Shown here piece by piece: positions 43,924 to 53,955 of a stretch of DNA of 64,000 nucleotides. The notes beneath the pieces are model-generated. The model saw nothing but the letters and a program-made list of their open reading frames with translations. It was not told where the DNA came from and did not search any database. How positions within the stretch are numbered: the stretch's first letter is position 1; each line of letters opens with the position of its first letter. This DNA comes from Loktanella sp. Alg231-35 (GTDB lineage: Bacteria; Pseudomonadota; Alphaproteobacteria; Rhodobacterales; Rhodobacteraceae), in contig NZ_FREV01000001.1 in NCBI RefSeq assembly GCF_900143545.1, positions 186,001 through 250,000 on the forward strand, read 5' to 3'. The position numbers and the translations under genes were made by a program.

Positions 43924-44928
43924 ATGGGACAGATCCAACTTAAACAGGTGACCAAGTCTTTTGGCGACGTACAGGTCATTCCACCTCTTGATCTCACCAT
44001 CGAAGACGGCGAATTTACCGTCTTCGTCGGCCCATCGGGTTGCGGCAAATCGACGCTTTTGCGTTTGATTGCCGGGCTAGAGGACATCACAACAGGACAT
44101 ATCGAGATTGACGGCACTGACGCGACAGATCTGGTGCCTGCGAAACGCGGCCTCGCGATGGTGTTCCAGTCCTATGCGCTTTACCCGCATATGTCGGTGC
44201 GCAAGAACATCGCTTTTCCGTTGCGAATGGCCAAGATGGATAAGGCCGAGATTGACCGCCGCGTGAATGCAGCCGCCGAGGTGCTGAACCTTGCCGACTA
44301 CATCGATCGTCGTCCGGGCCAGTTGTCTGGCGGTCAGCGTCAGCGTGTGGCCATTGGCCGTGCGATTGTCCGTGAACCCTCTGCGTTTTTGTTCGACGAA
44401 CCGCTGTCCAACCTTGATGCGGCCCTGCGCGTTGGCATGCGCATGGAAATCTCGGAACTGCACAAGAAGCTCGCGACGACGATGGTCTATGTCACACACG
44501 ATCAGGTCGAAGCGATGACCATGGCCGACAAGATCGTCGTACTGCACGCGGGCGTGATCGAGCAGGTTGGTTCGCCGCTGGAACTGTACCGCACACCGCG
44601 CAACACCTTTGTGGCTGGCTTCATCGGGTCGCCCAAGATGAATCTTATCAACGGCGAAGAAGCGGCCAAACACAACGCGGCCACGATCGGCATCCGGCCC
44701 GAGCATATTGATGTGGTCGAAAGCGGTGGCACTTGGACAGGTACGGTTGGCGTGGCTGAACATCTGGGCTCTGACACGTTCTTTCACATCCACAACACTG
44801 GACTGGCTGAAACGATCACAGTTCGCGCGATTGGCGATGTGAGCCTGACACACGGCGACACGATCCACCTGAACCCACGCAACGATGAATTGCATCGCTT
44901 TGGCGCGGATGGGTTGCGGATCGCATGA
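43924..44928 (+). CDS. smoK: Polyol ABC transporter ATPase
   Basis: A 334-residue MalK/UgpC-type ATPase: Walker [11 protein letters not shown]-loop [10 protein letters not shown], signature [19 protein letters not shown], Walker [13 protein letters not shown], switch [10 protein letters not shown], and a C-terminal OB/TOBE regulatory region ([10 protein letters not shown]). It starts 12 bp after smoG and overlaps smoS by 4 bp. Confidence 0.95.
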   Translation: MGQIQLKQVTKSFGDVQVIPPLDLTIEDGEFTVFVGPSGCGKSTLLRLIAGLEDITTGHIEIDGTDATDLVPAKRGLAMVFQSYALYPHMSVRKNIAFPLRMAKMDKAEIDRRVNAAAEVLNLADYIDRRPGQLSGGQRQRVAIGRAIVREPSAFLFDEPLSNLDAALRVGMRMEISELHKKLATTMVYVTHDQVEAMTMADKIVVLHAGVIEQVGSPLELYRTPRNTFVAGFIGSPKMNLINGEEAAKHNAATIGIRPEHIDVVESGGTWTGTVGVAEHLGSDTFFHIHNTGLAETITVRAIGDVSLTHGDTIHLNPRNDELHRFGADGLRIA

Positions 44929-45710
44929 AACGGCTCGATGGCAAAGTCGCGTTGATCACAGGCGCCGCGCGTGGCATCGGGTTGGCCTTTGCAGAACGCT
45001 ATGCGCGCGAGGGCGCGCGAGTGGCCTTGGCCGATGTTGATTTTGAGCGCGCGACAGAGGCCGCCGATAAAATCAACAAAGAGATAGGCGATTGCGCCGT
45101 TGCGGTCAGGATGGATGTGACCGATCAAGTCAGCATTGATGCAGGCGTCGCCGATACGGTAAAGGCATTTGGCCAGATTGATATCCTGATCAACAACGCC
45201 GCGATCTTTTCCGCCGCCCCAATTGTCGAGATTAAGCGCGCCGATTTTGACCGTGTCTTTGATATCAACGTGGCTGGCGCGCTGTTCACCATACAGGCCG
45301 TTGCCAAACACATGATCGAACGGGGCATCAAGGGCCGGATCATTAACATGGCGTCGCAGGCCGGTCGGCGCGGCGAGAGCCTTGTCGCTGTCTATTGCGC
45401 CAGCAAAGCGGCCATCATTTCGCTTACCCAATCGGCAGGGCAGAACCTGATCGCACATGGAATCAATGTAAACGCCATCGCACCCGGTGTGGTGGATGGC
45501 GAGCATTGGGATGGTGTGGATGCGTTCTTTGCCAAATATGAGGGCAAAGCGCCGGGGCAAAAGAAAAAAGAGGTTGGCGAGGCGGTGCCGTTTGGGCGCA
45601 TGGGCACGGCGGAAGATCTGACGGGGATGGCGGTGTTTCTGGCCAGTGATGATGCAGCCTATGTCGTGGCCCAGACCTACAACGTTGACGGCGGAAACTG
45701 GATGAGCTGA
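44925..45710 (+). CDS. smoS: Sorbitol-type short-chain dehydrogenase
   Basis: A 261-residue SDR closely resembling Rhodobacter SmoS (sorbitol/L-iditol/galactitol 2-dehydrogenase). [11 protein letters not shown] coenzyme loop, Asp in LADVDFERA pointing to [14 protein letters not shown], Ser in [16 protein letters not shown] catalytic pair, and [24 protein letters not shown], a stretch characteristic of polyol enzymes. Oxidises hexitols to ketoses after uptake. Overlaps smoK (ATGA) and mtlK (TGATG). Confidence 0.92.
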   Translation: MKRLDGKVALITGAARGIGLAFAERYAREGARVALADVDFERATEAADKINKEIGDCAVAVRMDVTDQVSIDAGVADTVKAFGQIDILINNAAIFSAAPIVEIKRADFDRVFDINVAGALFTIQAVAKHMIERGIKGRIINMASQAGRRGESLVAVYCASKAAIISLTQSAGQNLIAHGINVNAIAPGVVDGEHWDGVDAFFAKYEGKAPGQKKKEVGEAVPFGRMGTAEDLTGMAVFLASDDAAYVVAQTYNVDGGNWMS

Positions 45711-47227
45711 TGAAACTCTGCAATGCAACGCTTTCTGCTTTGCCGGATGGTATCTCTGGCCCTGCCTACGATCGCTCGGCGCTGACGCCGGGCATCGTCC
45801 ACATCGGGTTGGGGAATTTCCATCGGGCACATCAGGCGTGGTATCTGCACAGGTTGATGCAGCAAGGGCTGGCCCATGATTGGGCGATTATCGGGGCAGG
45901 CGTGCGGGCTGGCGATGCTGCGATGCGTGATCGGTTGCTGGCGCAGGATTGCCTGACTACGCTGGTTGAATTGGATCCGAATGGCACAAGTGCCGAAGTG
46001 ATCGGATCAATGATTGATTTCCTGCCGGTCGAAGAAAACAATGCGTCCTTGATCAAGGCGATGTCTGATCCGGCTATTCGGATCGTGTCGCTGACGGTGA
46101 CCGAAGGTGGGTATTATCTTGACCCGACGGGTGGGCTGGACCTGAACCATGCTGACATCATCCATGATGCCAAGTCGCCAGAGACGCCCGTAACCGCATT
46201 CGGCGCAATGATTGCCGCCTTGCGGGCGCGGCGTGATGCGGACCTGCCGGCCTTCACCGGACAATGCTGTGACAACTTGCAAGGCAATGGCGCGATCCTG
46301 CGGCAGACGGTTGTCGGGTTGGCGCGGTTGAGCGACCCCGATCTGGCCAATTGGATTGACCAGAACGTGGCTTTTCCAGACGCGATGGTCGATTGCATCG
46401 TGCCAGCGACCGGTGACGCTGAGCTGTCATTGGTCCGCGAACTTGGGATCGACGATGCCGCCCCCGTGACACATGAAAACTACCGCCAGTGGGTGATCGA
46501 AGATCAGTTCTGCAATGGTCGCCCGCCATGGGAAAAGGCCGGTGCAACATTGACCAATGACGTGCATCCCTATGAGAGCATGAAAATCCGCATATTGAAT
46601 GCAGGCCATCAGGTTTTGGCGAATGTGGGGGAAGTTCTGGGTCTTGCAACAATTGCGGACTGTATGGCTGACACGCAAGTCGCGGCCTTTTTCCAGAAGG
46701 TTCAGCGGACCGAGATGCTGCCGCATGTGGATGCGGTCGCGGGGCTGCCCAATGCCGAATATCTGGCATTGATAGAGCGCCGTTTTGCAAACCCCAAGAT
46801 CCGCGACACAACGCGGCGCGTGGCATTTGACGGGTCATCGCGCCATCCCGGTTTCTTGTTGCCCATCCTGCGCGATGCATTGTCAGCGGCCGCACTTGTG
46901 AACGGCTTGGCCTTGGTCGAGGCGCTTTGGGCGCGGATGTGCGCTGGCACCCGCGAGGACGGATCGGTGATCGCAGCAAATGACCCGCATTGGGAAGCAT
47001 TGCAGAATGTCGCCAACGCAGCACGGGATGATAGGCAAAAGTGGCTAATGATGACCCAGATCTATGGCGATCTGGCAAGCGCACCGGGCTTTGCAGAGGC
47101 TTTCGCGGGATGGCTCGATTTGATCTGGGAAGATGGTGCCCGAGCGGCGTTGTCAGCCTATCTGGATGGGGTCGATATGTCGGCTACCGGGGACGAGCGC
47201 GCAGAACGTGCGTCGCAGTCTGGGTAG
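45710..47227 (+). CDS. mtlK: Mannitol 2-dehydrogenase
   Basis: A 505-residue long-chain polyol dehydrogenase oxidising D-mannitol (and often D-arabitol) to ketose with NAD. Landmarks: VHIGLGNFHRAHQAWYLHRL, SLTVTEGGYYLD, CDNLQGNG, WVIEDQFCNGRPPWEKAGAT, and KIRILNAGHQVLANVG with the conserved Lys-x-x-x-x-Asn region, then DGSSRHPGFLLPILRDAL. The start overlaps the smoS stop by one base. It is the last gene of the polyol operon. Confidence 0.94.
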   Translation: MKLCNATLSALPDGISGPAYDRSALTPGIVHIGLGNFHRAHQAWYLHRLMQQGLAHDWAIIGAGVRAGDAAMRDRLLAQDCLTTLVELDPNGTSAEVIGSMIDFLPVEENNASLIKAMSDPAIRIVSLTVTEGGYYLDPTGGLDLNHADIIHDAKSPETPVTAFGAMIAALRARRDADLPAFTGQCCDNLQGNGAILRQTVVGLARLSDPDLANWIDQNVAFPDAMVDCIVPATGDAELSLVRELGIDDAAPVTHENYRQWVIEDQFCNGRPPWEKAGATLTNDVHPYESMKIRILNAGHQVLANVGEVLGLATIADCMADTQVAAFFQKVQRTEMLPHVDAVAGLPNAEYLALIERRFANPKIRDTTRRVAFDGSSRHPGFLLPILRDALSAAALVNGLALVEALWARMCAGTREDGSVIAANDPHWEALQNVANAARDDRQKWLMMTQIYGDLASAPGFAEAFAGWLDLIWEDGARAALSAYLDGVDMSATGDERAERASQSG

Positions 47228-47320
47228 CGCATGCCGGGCCGCTAAGACGCCCATGCAAAGAATAGAATTTAAGTGATTATGTTGCGCCAAAACGGCGCCG
47301 ATTACGGCAAGTGCTGACCG

Positions 47321-47521
47321 TTAGCCACGCATTGTGACCGCATTCTTGGTAGTCTGGCTACGGCTTGGAAGAAGTGACCAGAGGACGCACAAGACCGTCC
47401 CAACGATGCCAGCAAGTACATAAGCAAGGAATGCGTAAAGTAGGCTTGAGCCAGCAACAACGGCTGCTATGGCTGCAATCAAGCCGGAAGCAATTCCTAG
47501 TATGATGTACAAAATGAGCAT
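47321..47521 (-). CDS. Small two-helix membrane protein
   Basis: A 66-residue protein almost filled by two hydrophobic helices (ILYIILGIASGLIAAIAAVVAG and LLYAFLAYVLAGIVGTVLCVLW) and a short basic tail. ATG 47521 has AGGAG 6 bp upstream, which makes it a credible gene despite its size. Function unknown. Confidence 0.62.
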   Translation of the reverse strand: MLILYIILGIASGLIAAIAAVVAGSSLLYAFLAYVLAGIVGTVLCVLWSLLPSRSQTTKNAVTMRG

Positions 47522-47835
47522 TCTTACTCCTGTTAGCTCGCCTTCTTACGACGCGACTCACTTTTCGCGTGTATCTGACCGTCCCAAACAATAGAGGCGA
47601 AACTTTGTCTCTATTCTGACGACGCTGCACTCAATTCGTTAACGTACCCTTAACGTTGTTAGCAAAATCAATCGATTCACTTGTCTATTTGAAAAAACAT
47701 AGCGTTTTTGAGGGAGTCGCCAACCCTTTGATTACAAAACAGATACAATGAGGCTGTTTTCAGCCCATTGCCCTAGGTAACCCGTCCGAGTTGTGCGGGA
47801 ATCTGCCGGTTTTTCTGCGATTTGGATAAATTTTC
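47522..47835. other. 314-bp non-coding region with a hairpin
   Basis: Between two minus-strand genes. TTAACGT occurs at 47639 and 47650. A hairpin at 47746-47770 pairs CAATG-A-GGCTG with CAGCC-CATTG around TTTT; on the minus strand it is followed by TATCTGTTTTG, so it may end the transcript of the outer-membrane and export genes. The rest is AT-rich and should include the promoter of the small membrane protein. Confidence 0.4.
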
Positions 47836-49074
47836 TCAGGGGCGCCAAGAGTAGACGCGATCAAGCGACAGGAAAATGGTGCTGCTATTGGTGCGCAGCC
47901 CGTCATCGTCGCGGGCATCGGCACGTGCGCCGACGTTTAGTTCCCACAGAGGTGTCAGCTCATATCCATATCTGATGGACACGCCGCCGGTGGCGATTGT
48001 CGTGTCACTGTCGAATTCTTCTGATTGGCCAAAATCAAACCCGAAACGGATATTGGTGATCGGAGAAAGATCCCGCTCATAGCTTGCCTGCAGGGTCGTT
48101 GTGCCGCTGTCGGCTCCTGCGCCAACGTCACGCTCTGCACTGACCGAGACGAGGCCAGAGGGTATATCTTTGTCGTAGCTCAGCCGGGCCGTGACTTGCG
48201 CGTCGCCAACTTCATCTTCTGCGACACCCAATGCACCTTCGAAGTTTCCACCGGGAACGGCAAAGCTGCGTTCGAGAACTGCGGCCCAGAACGTATCGCC
48301 ATCATCATCGCGGCTTGCAGTCAGACGCGCGGTCAAATCGCCCAGAGGCCGGTCAAAGGTCAAAGCCGTTGACAGTGATTGTGTGTTCTCCGCAGCTTCG
48401 CCGTCTTCTTCAAGACGCTCAAACCCAAGGGCAACATTTGCTGTGATGACTGCGCTCAGGTCAAACCGTACGCCGACGTCCACAGTGGCCATGTCCGAAT
48501 CTACCAGCGCTGTGCTTGCATCTTCATAGCGGAGGGTTTCCACACCAACGCCAAACGAATACCCGATAGGGGCCGTTTCGTTCCAACTTAGGGAAGTGGC
48601 GAATGTTGATGTGTTCCGAAAACCAGACCCGGTAAGTTCATCAATATCATCAGGCAGAACGATCACGCCGTCATCGCCAATGAAGTCAGTGATATCACGT
48701 AAGAAAGAGATATCGGCGCGCTGAAATGCGAGCGAGGCTTCAAATTCAGCATCCGCCCCTGTCCGGGCATAGGTCAGGCCGACAGTGTTGCTATCCAACA
48801 CGATGTCGTCCTCATCGATCCGTAGATCGGTCCCGAGTTCGAAGGCAAGGCGCTGGGTTCGGGTCTCGGTTACCGCCTCAAAGTCGAGTGACGTTGTGCT
48901 GACAAGACCGTCTTCAACCTCCTCTGTGACAAGATCACTATCGGTGCTAGCTTCGAATTCTTGTGAGAAGTCGAATGTGAAGAACACGCCGCCCGGATCT
49001 GCCTCTTGCGCCAAACCGACGGATGGGCAAAGGCAGGTCAGGACAAGAAGGTTACTGAAGTGTCTCATATTCAA
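47836..49074 (-). CDS. Outer-membrane beta-barrel protein of exopolysaccharide locus
   Basis: A 412-residue protein (ATG 49074; a second ATG two codons later) with signal peptide HFSNLLVLTCLCPSVGLAQ and a long run of alternating, acidic beta strands ending in IFLSLDRVYSW. The composition (many Asp/Glu loops, paired strands such as LSTALTFDRPLGDLTARLTAS) fits a large barrel like those encoded next to Wza-type genes in exopolysaccharide clusters (PEP-CTERM/EpsH-associated type). It follows the export gene by 32 bp on the same strand. Possible role as polymer exit pore; inference from position. Confidence 0.72.
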   Translation of the reverse strand: MNMRHFSNLLVLTCLCPSVGLAQEADPGGVFFTFDFSQEFEASTDSDLVTEEVEDGLVSTTSLDFEAVTETRTQRLAFELGTDLRIDEDDIVLDSNTVGLTYARTGADAEFEASLAFQRADISFLRDITDFIGDDGVIVLPDDIDELTGSGFRNTSTFATSLSWNETAPIGYSFGVGVETLRYEDASTALVDSDMATVDVGVRFDLSAVITANVALGFERLEEDGEAAENTQSLSTALTFDRPLGDLTARLTASRDDDGDTFWAAVLERSFAVPGGNFEGALGVAEDEVGDAQVTARLSYDKDIPSGLVSVSAERDVGAGADSGTTTLQASYERDLSPITNIRFGFDFGQSEEFDSDTTIATGGVSIRYGYELTPLWELNVGARADARDDDGLRTNSSTIFLSLDRVYSWRP

Positions 49075-49106
49075 CCGCCCCCCAGTGGCGCGTTGGGGCG
49101 ATTAAC

Positions 49107-49688
49107 CTACTCGAACAATTTGCGCTGTGGCACGACGATGACGTCACCTTCGCGTAGGACAACTGCACCGTTGTTGCTGCTGCCGTTGAGAATTTGCTCA
49201 TAGTCAATCGTATAGATTTCAGAACCGCGGCGCAGTTGGATACGCTTGGTCGCAGCAAAGTTTGTGAAACCACCGAACTGGGCAATTGTTTGCATCAGTG
49301 TTGTGCCTGGTGACACCTCGACCAGACCGGTGTTCGTTGCTTCACCCACTACGAAAACACTGCGCACAGGTGGATCTTCATCCTCTGGTGCAAGTGCAGA
49401 TACGCCGACAAAGACGTTCGGAAGGCTGACAAAGTTTGGCGACAGGCGTTCAGCCAGGACAGCCTGGATTTGCTCAATGGTGCGCCCGCTTACCCGGAGC
49501 ACGCCAGCGCCGGGCAGCGAGATGCGCCCGTCGGGAGTGACCAGAACCGAACGGTTCAGGCTGGAATCCTCGATCACTTCGATGGTGAGAGTATCACCCG
49601 GCTGGACGCGGTAACTCTGTGCGACGGTCATAGTAGACAAAAATACGAGGCTCAGAAGAAGCCCTAGAAATGTTGTAATTCGGGTCAT
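49107..49688 (-). CDS. Polysaccharide export protein, Wza-like
   Basis: A 193-residue periplasmic/outer-membrane export protein: signal peptide ITTFLGLLLSLVFLSTMTVAQ, then the poly_export domain SYRVQPGDTLTIEVIEDSSLNRSVLVTPDG, VLVTPDGRISLPGAG, a SLBB domain (VFVVGEATNTGLVEV, TLMQTIAQFGGFTNFAATKR) and the terminal VLREGDVIVVPQRKLFE. Shorter than E. coli Wza (379 residues) and lacking its C-terminal helix and lipobox, as in many alphaproteobacterial versions. ATG 49688 chosen on AAAGGCC upstream. Confidence 0.9.
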   Translation of the reverse strand: MTRITTFLGLLLSLVFLSTMTVAQSYRVQPGDTLTIEVIEDSSLNRSVLVTPDGRISLPGAGVLRVSGRTIEQIQAVLAERLSPNFVSLPNVFVGVSALAPEDEDPPVRSVFVVGEATNTGLVEVSPGTTLMQTIAQFGGFTNFAATKRIQLRRGSEIYTIDYEQILNGSSNNGAVVLREGDVIVVPQRKLFE

Positions 49689-49972
49689 GACATGGCCTTT
49701 TACTAAATCGGAACACGGGCACACTGCGCCCCAGCACTGTAATGATAGTAACGCTAAATCACGTTGATCAAAGCGTTAATACGCATCAAATAGGGCGGCT
49801 ACGTGCCAATTTTCCGCCATTTTCACTATTTCGGCCCCATTTGCGCAACGATGAGAGTGGGCGCAACGGCCAGATATAACACGCCGACCACTGCTCATAT
49901 CGGCAGTTATTGGTTCGGGCAGCCAGCAAGAGCATGCAGCACTTGCTGGCAAAGAGGTCGCGTTGGACCGGC

Positions 49973-50650
49973 TTAGTAACCGGTTCCTTTGACGACAACG
50001 CGGCAGGTCGCGAACAACAGTTTGATGTCATTCACAAACGACAACCTTGCGACATAGTCGGTATCGAAGCGCGCACGATCAGCAAAGCTGGATTCATTCC
50101 GCTCTGACACCTGCCAGCTGCCTGTAATACCAGGGCGCTGCGTATAGTAAGCGCGGCCTGGGTACATATCGATCTGCTCCGGCATCATGGGGCGAGGGCC
50201 TACAAGGCTCATGTCACCAATCAGCACATTCCAAAGCTGTGGCAGCTCATCCAGTGAGCTTTTGCGCAGCAGGCGGCCAAGCGGCGTGATCCGAGGATCA
50301 TTCTTGAGCTTCTGTGTCAGCTCCCATTCAGCAGCCGCTTCAGGATTTTCGTCCAAGTGGCGCTGCAGTTGCTGATCGGCATTCGCAACCATCGAACGCA
50401 GTTTCCAGATTTGGTAAATGCGCCCGTTACGGCCAACACGTTCCTGCAGATAGAATGCGCTGCTGCCATCGCGAGAGACAAAGAATGCCAGAACGCCGAT
50501 GATTGGCGCAATAAAGGGAAGCGCCAAAGCAACACACACAACATCAAACAGGCGCTTAAAGCCTATCTCATAAACGCCGACTTCCGGCATCTGTGGTGTG
50601 ATGGGACGTGATTTCGTGTGCTCGGAAGCACTTGGAAAATTCGTAGCCAT
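49973..50650 (-). CDS. exoY: Undecaprenyl-phosphate sugar phosphotransferase, ExoY-like
   Basis: Initiates repeat-unit synthesis by moving a sugar-1-phosphate onto undecaprenyl phosphate at the inner membrane. 225 residues from ATG 50650 (GTG 50662 would add four). Single membrane hairpin RLFDVVCVALALPFIAPIIGVLAFFV, then catalytic bact_transf domain: FYLQERVGRNGRIYQIWKLRSM, LRKSSLDELPQLWNVLIGDMSLVGPRPMMPEQ and RPGITGSWQVSERNE. Short, one-helix form as in ExoY/SpsB rather than WbaP. Confidence 0.92.
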   Translation of the reverse strand: MATNFPSASEHTKSRPITPQMPEVGVYEIGFKRLFDVVCVALALPFIAPIIGVLAFFVSRDGSSAFYLQERVGRNGRIYQIWKLRSMVANADQQLQRHLDENPEAAAEWELTQKLKNDPRITPLGRLLRKSSLDELPQLWNVLIGDMSLVGPRPMMPEQIDMYPGRAYYTQRPGITGSWQVSERNESSFADRARFDTDYVARLSFVNDIKLLFATCRVVVKGTGY

Positions 50651-50662
50651 ATTAATTTTCAC

Positions 50663-51093
50663 TCGTTTCTAACCAACATGTGCCCAAGAATTGCGGCACT
50701 AACCTTACCTAAGAACGTATAACCGACGTTCCATCTAATCGATGTGTTACATGACACTGACTTCAAACAGCCACTGCCTACGCTTACTGATAATAAGGGC
50801 CAAGGTGCCATAAAAATAGTCCCAATCGTTCACAATTTATTAATTTTCCGGCCGAATAAGTGTATGATAACACCCATATTTTCATATTGTCGCCGTATTG
50901 GAACCAGTGTGTTGCGTTTGCTGCCTTACTTAAAGTCAGCTTTTCCATACCTTCATGAGTCGAACTGGTGGGATTCTTCGTTTTCAACTAAGGATATGAC
51001 GTGGCGAGTCGCGCTATAGAGGTTATTGTAGGTCAAGGTTGACGGTACTTTGGTGTCCGCGCCGATGACGCGTATATTAGGAGTTGTATTTTC
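50663..51093. promoter_or_regulatory. 431-bp AT-rich divergent region, exoY to manC
   Basis: No gene is visible. Two GTGT-N6-ACAC dyads lie at 50744-50757 and 50860-50873. The stretch around 50810-50900 is strongly AT-rich for this genome. GGAG at 51082-51085 is the manC ribosome site. It must contain the divergent promoters of the minus-strand export genes and of manC. Confidence 0.5.
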
Positions 51094-52533
51094 GTGACCC
51101 AAACAACCGAAAGCTCTTCATTCGCTATTCTTCCGGTCATATTGGCAGGCGGTTCCGGCACCCGTCTTTGGCCGCTGTCGCGCAAGCACTATGCTAAACA
51201 GTACCTCGCGCTTGATGGTGAAACGACGATGCTGCAGGCGACAGTCGCACGCATGGCAGGGCTGCCCTGTGCGGCGCCTTTGGTGATCTGCAACGAGGAA
51301 ACCCGCTTTCTTGCGGCCGAGCAGATGCGGCAAATGGGACAGGACGGCGCGCGCATCCTTCTGGAACCCGCGGGCCGCAACACGGCCCCCGCAATTACGC
51401 TGGCCGCATTGCAGGCCGGGTCAAACGGTGACGATCCTGTGCTGCTGGTCATGCCTGCGGATCACAAGATCAGTGATTCAGCCGCGTTTGCAGCGGCCGT
51501 TAATGCGGCTTTGCCCCTGGCCCAATCCGGCAAGCTGGTCACATTTGGCATCACGCCGTCCCGGCCTGAAACGGGCTACGGTTACATCCGCGCTGGTGAT
51601 GCGATCGCGGGCAGCGATGCCTTTGTTGTCGATGCCTTTGTCGAAAAGCCAGACCTAGCCACCGCAGAGGGCTATCTGTCGGCGGGCGGTTATTCCTGGA
51701 ACAGCGGCATCTTTCTGTTCCGTGCCAGCCGCTATCTGGAAGAACTTGAGAAATTCCGCCCCAACATTGCGACCTCATGCCGTGACGCCTTTGCTGGCAT
51801 AGCAGGTGATATGGATTTCCTGCGGTTTGACGAAGCAGCATTCCTGGCCTGCCCTGACGAATCCATCGATTATGCCGTGATGGAACACACCGAAAGTGCC
51901 GCCGTCCTGCCAATCGACGCAGGTTGGAGCGATATCGGATCCTGGTCGGCGCTTTGGGAAGCCTCTGAGAAGGATGCCGATGGAAACTGCGAAATCGGAG
52001 ACGTCATCAGTCTGAACGGTTCCGGTAACTATATCAACGCCGGCAGCCGTATGGTCGCTGCGGTGGGCTTGCAAGATATGGTGGTTGTCGAGACAAAAGA
52101 TACCGTCTTTGTCGCGCCCAAGGCCCGCATTGATGAGATCAAGGCGCTCGTTGCAAAGATGACGGCAGAAGGTCGCCCCGAATTGGAACATCACCGCGTT
52201 GTCTATCGCCCGTGGGGCAAATACGACAGCATCGACATTGACGATCGGCATCAGGTCAAGCGGATCACGGTAAACCCCGGCGCAAAACTATCTGTCCAAA
52301 AACACCATCACCGTGCCGAGCACTGGGTTGTTGTGCGTGGCTGTGCCAAAGTCACCCGTGGTGAGGAGACGATCCTGTTGTCGGAAAATGAATCTACTTA
52401 CATTCCGCTGGGAGAAATCCATGCTCTTGAGAATCCCGGCAAGATCCCACTGGACCTGATCGAAGTACAATCTGGCAGCTATCTGGGTGAGGATGATATC
52501 GTGCGGTTCGAGGATAAATACGGACGCGCGTGA
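51094..52533 (+). CDS. manC: Mannose-1-phosphate guanylyltransferase/mannose-6-phosphate isomerase
   Basis: Bifunctional 479-residue enzyme producing GDP-mannose. N-terminal nucleotidyltransferase [22 protein letters not shown] (about 14-35), [34 protein letters not shown] and [16 protein letters not shown]-terminal cupin isomerase domain ([36 protein letters not shown] with metal His). The start is GTG 51094, 8 bp after TTAGGAG. GDP-mannose or a derived sugar (fucose, rhamnose series) is thus likely in the polymer. Confidence 0.95.
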   Translation: MTQTTESSSFAILPVILAGGSGTRLWPLSRKHYAKQYLALDGETTMLQATVARMAGLPCAAPLVICNEETRFLAAEQMRQMGQDGARILLEPAGRNTAPAITLAALQAGSNGDDPVLLVMPADHKISDSAAFAAAVNAALPLAQSGKLVTFGITPSRPETGYGYIRAGDAIAGSDAFVVDAFVEKPDLATAEGYLSAGGYSWNSGIFLFRASRYLEELEKFRPNIATSCRDAFAGIAGDMDFLRFDEAAFLACPDESIDYAVMEHTESAAVLPIDAGWSDIGSWSALWEASEKDADGNCEIGDVISLNGSGNYINAGSRMVAAVGLQDMVVVETKDTVFVAPKARIDEIKALVAKMTAEGRPELEHHRVVYRPWGKYDSIDIDDRHQVKRITVNPGAKLSVQKHHHRAEHWVVVRGCAKVTRGEETILLSENESTYIPLGEIHALENPGKIPLDLIEVQSGSYLGEDDIVRFEDKYGRA

Positions 52534-52540
52534 TAGCGCT

Positions 52541-53827
52541 TCAAAGCAGGACCGGTTTGTCGCCACCCTCCAGAACCCAATGATAAACCCGCGCAACCTG
52601 ACGGGCCTTTGCCTGCCAGGTAAAGGCATCCTGCACGCGCGCATGCGCGGCCTTTGCGATTGCAGGCAAGTCCGAGGGATCGTCCAGTATTTCGCCCAGT
52701 TTGGTCGCGAATGCGGCGACAATCTCTGCCCTGCTGCCGATCGGCACCTTGAAGCCCACATCATCGGTGACCAATTCCCCAGGTCCTGCATAGTCAATGA
52801 CCATGGGCACAACGCCCAGCGCCATCGCTTCCAGCACAACGCCGCCGCCAAATTCGCGGATCGACGGAAAGGTCAACAAGTTGGCCTTTGCTGCAACAGA
52901 TTGCACATCTTCATGGGGTAGGTTGCCGTGGAAGGTGACTGCTTCACTGATGCCAAGCTCTTTTGCCTGCGCCTCAAGTGCTGTGCGCATGGGGCCGTCA
53001 CCGATCATATCAAGCGTCAACCGTCCGTCGCGCATCGGCTCTGCCGCCGCCTCCAACAGCATGTCGGGCCCTTTGTAAGGGACCAGCCGCCCAATAAAGC
53101 AAGCCTTGATCGGGCCAGAGATGTCTTGTTTAGACAGAAGATTAAAGCGCGTTTGGTCGATGGCATTTTCGGGCAGCCAGATGACACGGTCCTGCACATA
53201 TTCCGGCAGCTCGCTCGCCGTGTGGCGTGACCCGGCGATGATGGCGGCACTGCTGCGCAATGTGCGCCTGCGCTGGGGGTTAAGTTTGTAGGCGCTGCGC
53301 ACATAGGACAGCCATTCGCGTTCGCGCCTGCGTTCTGAATCAAAACCTTGCGGCCACGGCACACCCCCGTTGAGCGGGCCAAGCATGAAAGGCACGCCTG
53401 CCCGCGCAACCTTTGATGCCAAAGGTGAGGCGGTCGTGGGCGACAGTGGCGTCACTCGGTGGACAATATCATAGACACCGGCCCGGATATCTTTGCCGAA
53501 TTTCTTCCATACCAACCGTTCGAAATATGGGTATGTCAGCGCATCAATCGCGGTCAGCGTCGTCCAGCCTTTGCCGGCCCCCATACGCAGAACGTTGGCG
53601 GCTTTATACATCGGGGCCGCAATGGCCTCGCTGTCGATTGCGGTGAAATCAACACCTTCGACCAGGCCGGCCCGTTGGAATGCATCGCGATTGCGGATTT
53701 GGGTCACAATATGAATGTCCGCGACCTCGCGCAGCGCATTGGCAAGCGACCAGCCAACCAGCGGGACGCTGACCCATTCGGGGTTGGCCGCTTCGGCGAC
53801 AACGAGGACTTTTATGCGTTTGGGCAT
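52541..53827 (-). CDS. Glycosyltransferase family 4
   Basis: A 428-residue GT-B glycosyltransferase. KVLVVAEAANPEWVSVPLVGWSLANAL, HRVTPLSPTTASPLA and MLGPLNGGVPWPQGF in the acceptor half; KACFIGRLVPYKGPDMLLEAA, MIGDGPMRTALEAQA and the EX7E motif in SIREFGGGVVLEAMALGVVPMV in the nucleotide-sugar half. ATG 53827 starts the conserved part; the frame to 53887 is not needed. Converges with manC (7 bp apart). Donor probably GDP- or UDP-sugar. Confidence 0.9.
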   Translation of the reverse strand: MPKRIKVLVVAEAANPEWVSVPLVGWSLANALREVADIHIVTQIRNRDAFQRAGLVEGVDFTAIDSEAIAAPMYKAANVLRMGAGKGWTTLTAIDALTYPYFERLVWKKFGKDIRAGVYDIVHRVTPLSPTTASPLASKVARAGVPFMLGPLNGGVPWPQGFDSERRREREWLSYVRSAYKLNPQRRRTLRSSAAIIAGSRHTASELPEYVQDRVIWLPENAIDQTRFNLLSKQDISGPIKACFIGRLVPYKGPDMLLEAAAEPMRDGRLTLDMIGDGPMRTALEAQAKELGISEAVTFHGNLPHEDVQSVAAKANLLTFPSIREFGGGVVLEAMALGVVPMVIDYAGPGELVTDDVGFKVPIGSRAEIVAAFATKLGEILDDPSDLPAIAKAAHARVQDAFTWQAKARQVARVYHWVLEGGDKPVLL

Positions 53828-53955
53828 CACGACGGGACCTGACTTAACTTTGCCGTAGTAGCACGCAACTGGGTTTTTTCCATGCAAGAGCGCGCAGCAA
53901 CATTGCTGGCAAGCAGGTCAGACCCGCCGCGTCTTCACGCATTTGCACCGGAATC

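Noticed and set aside
44784..45830. Long minus-strand frame opposite smoK end, smoS and mtlK start
   Set aside because: Entirely antisense to well-supported genes; no start signal or protein-like features.
46254..47084. Minus-strand frame opposite mtlK
   Set aside because: Antisense shadow with Arg/Pro/His-rich translation; mtlK motifs on the plus strand are complete.
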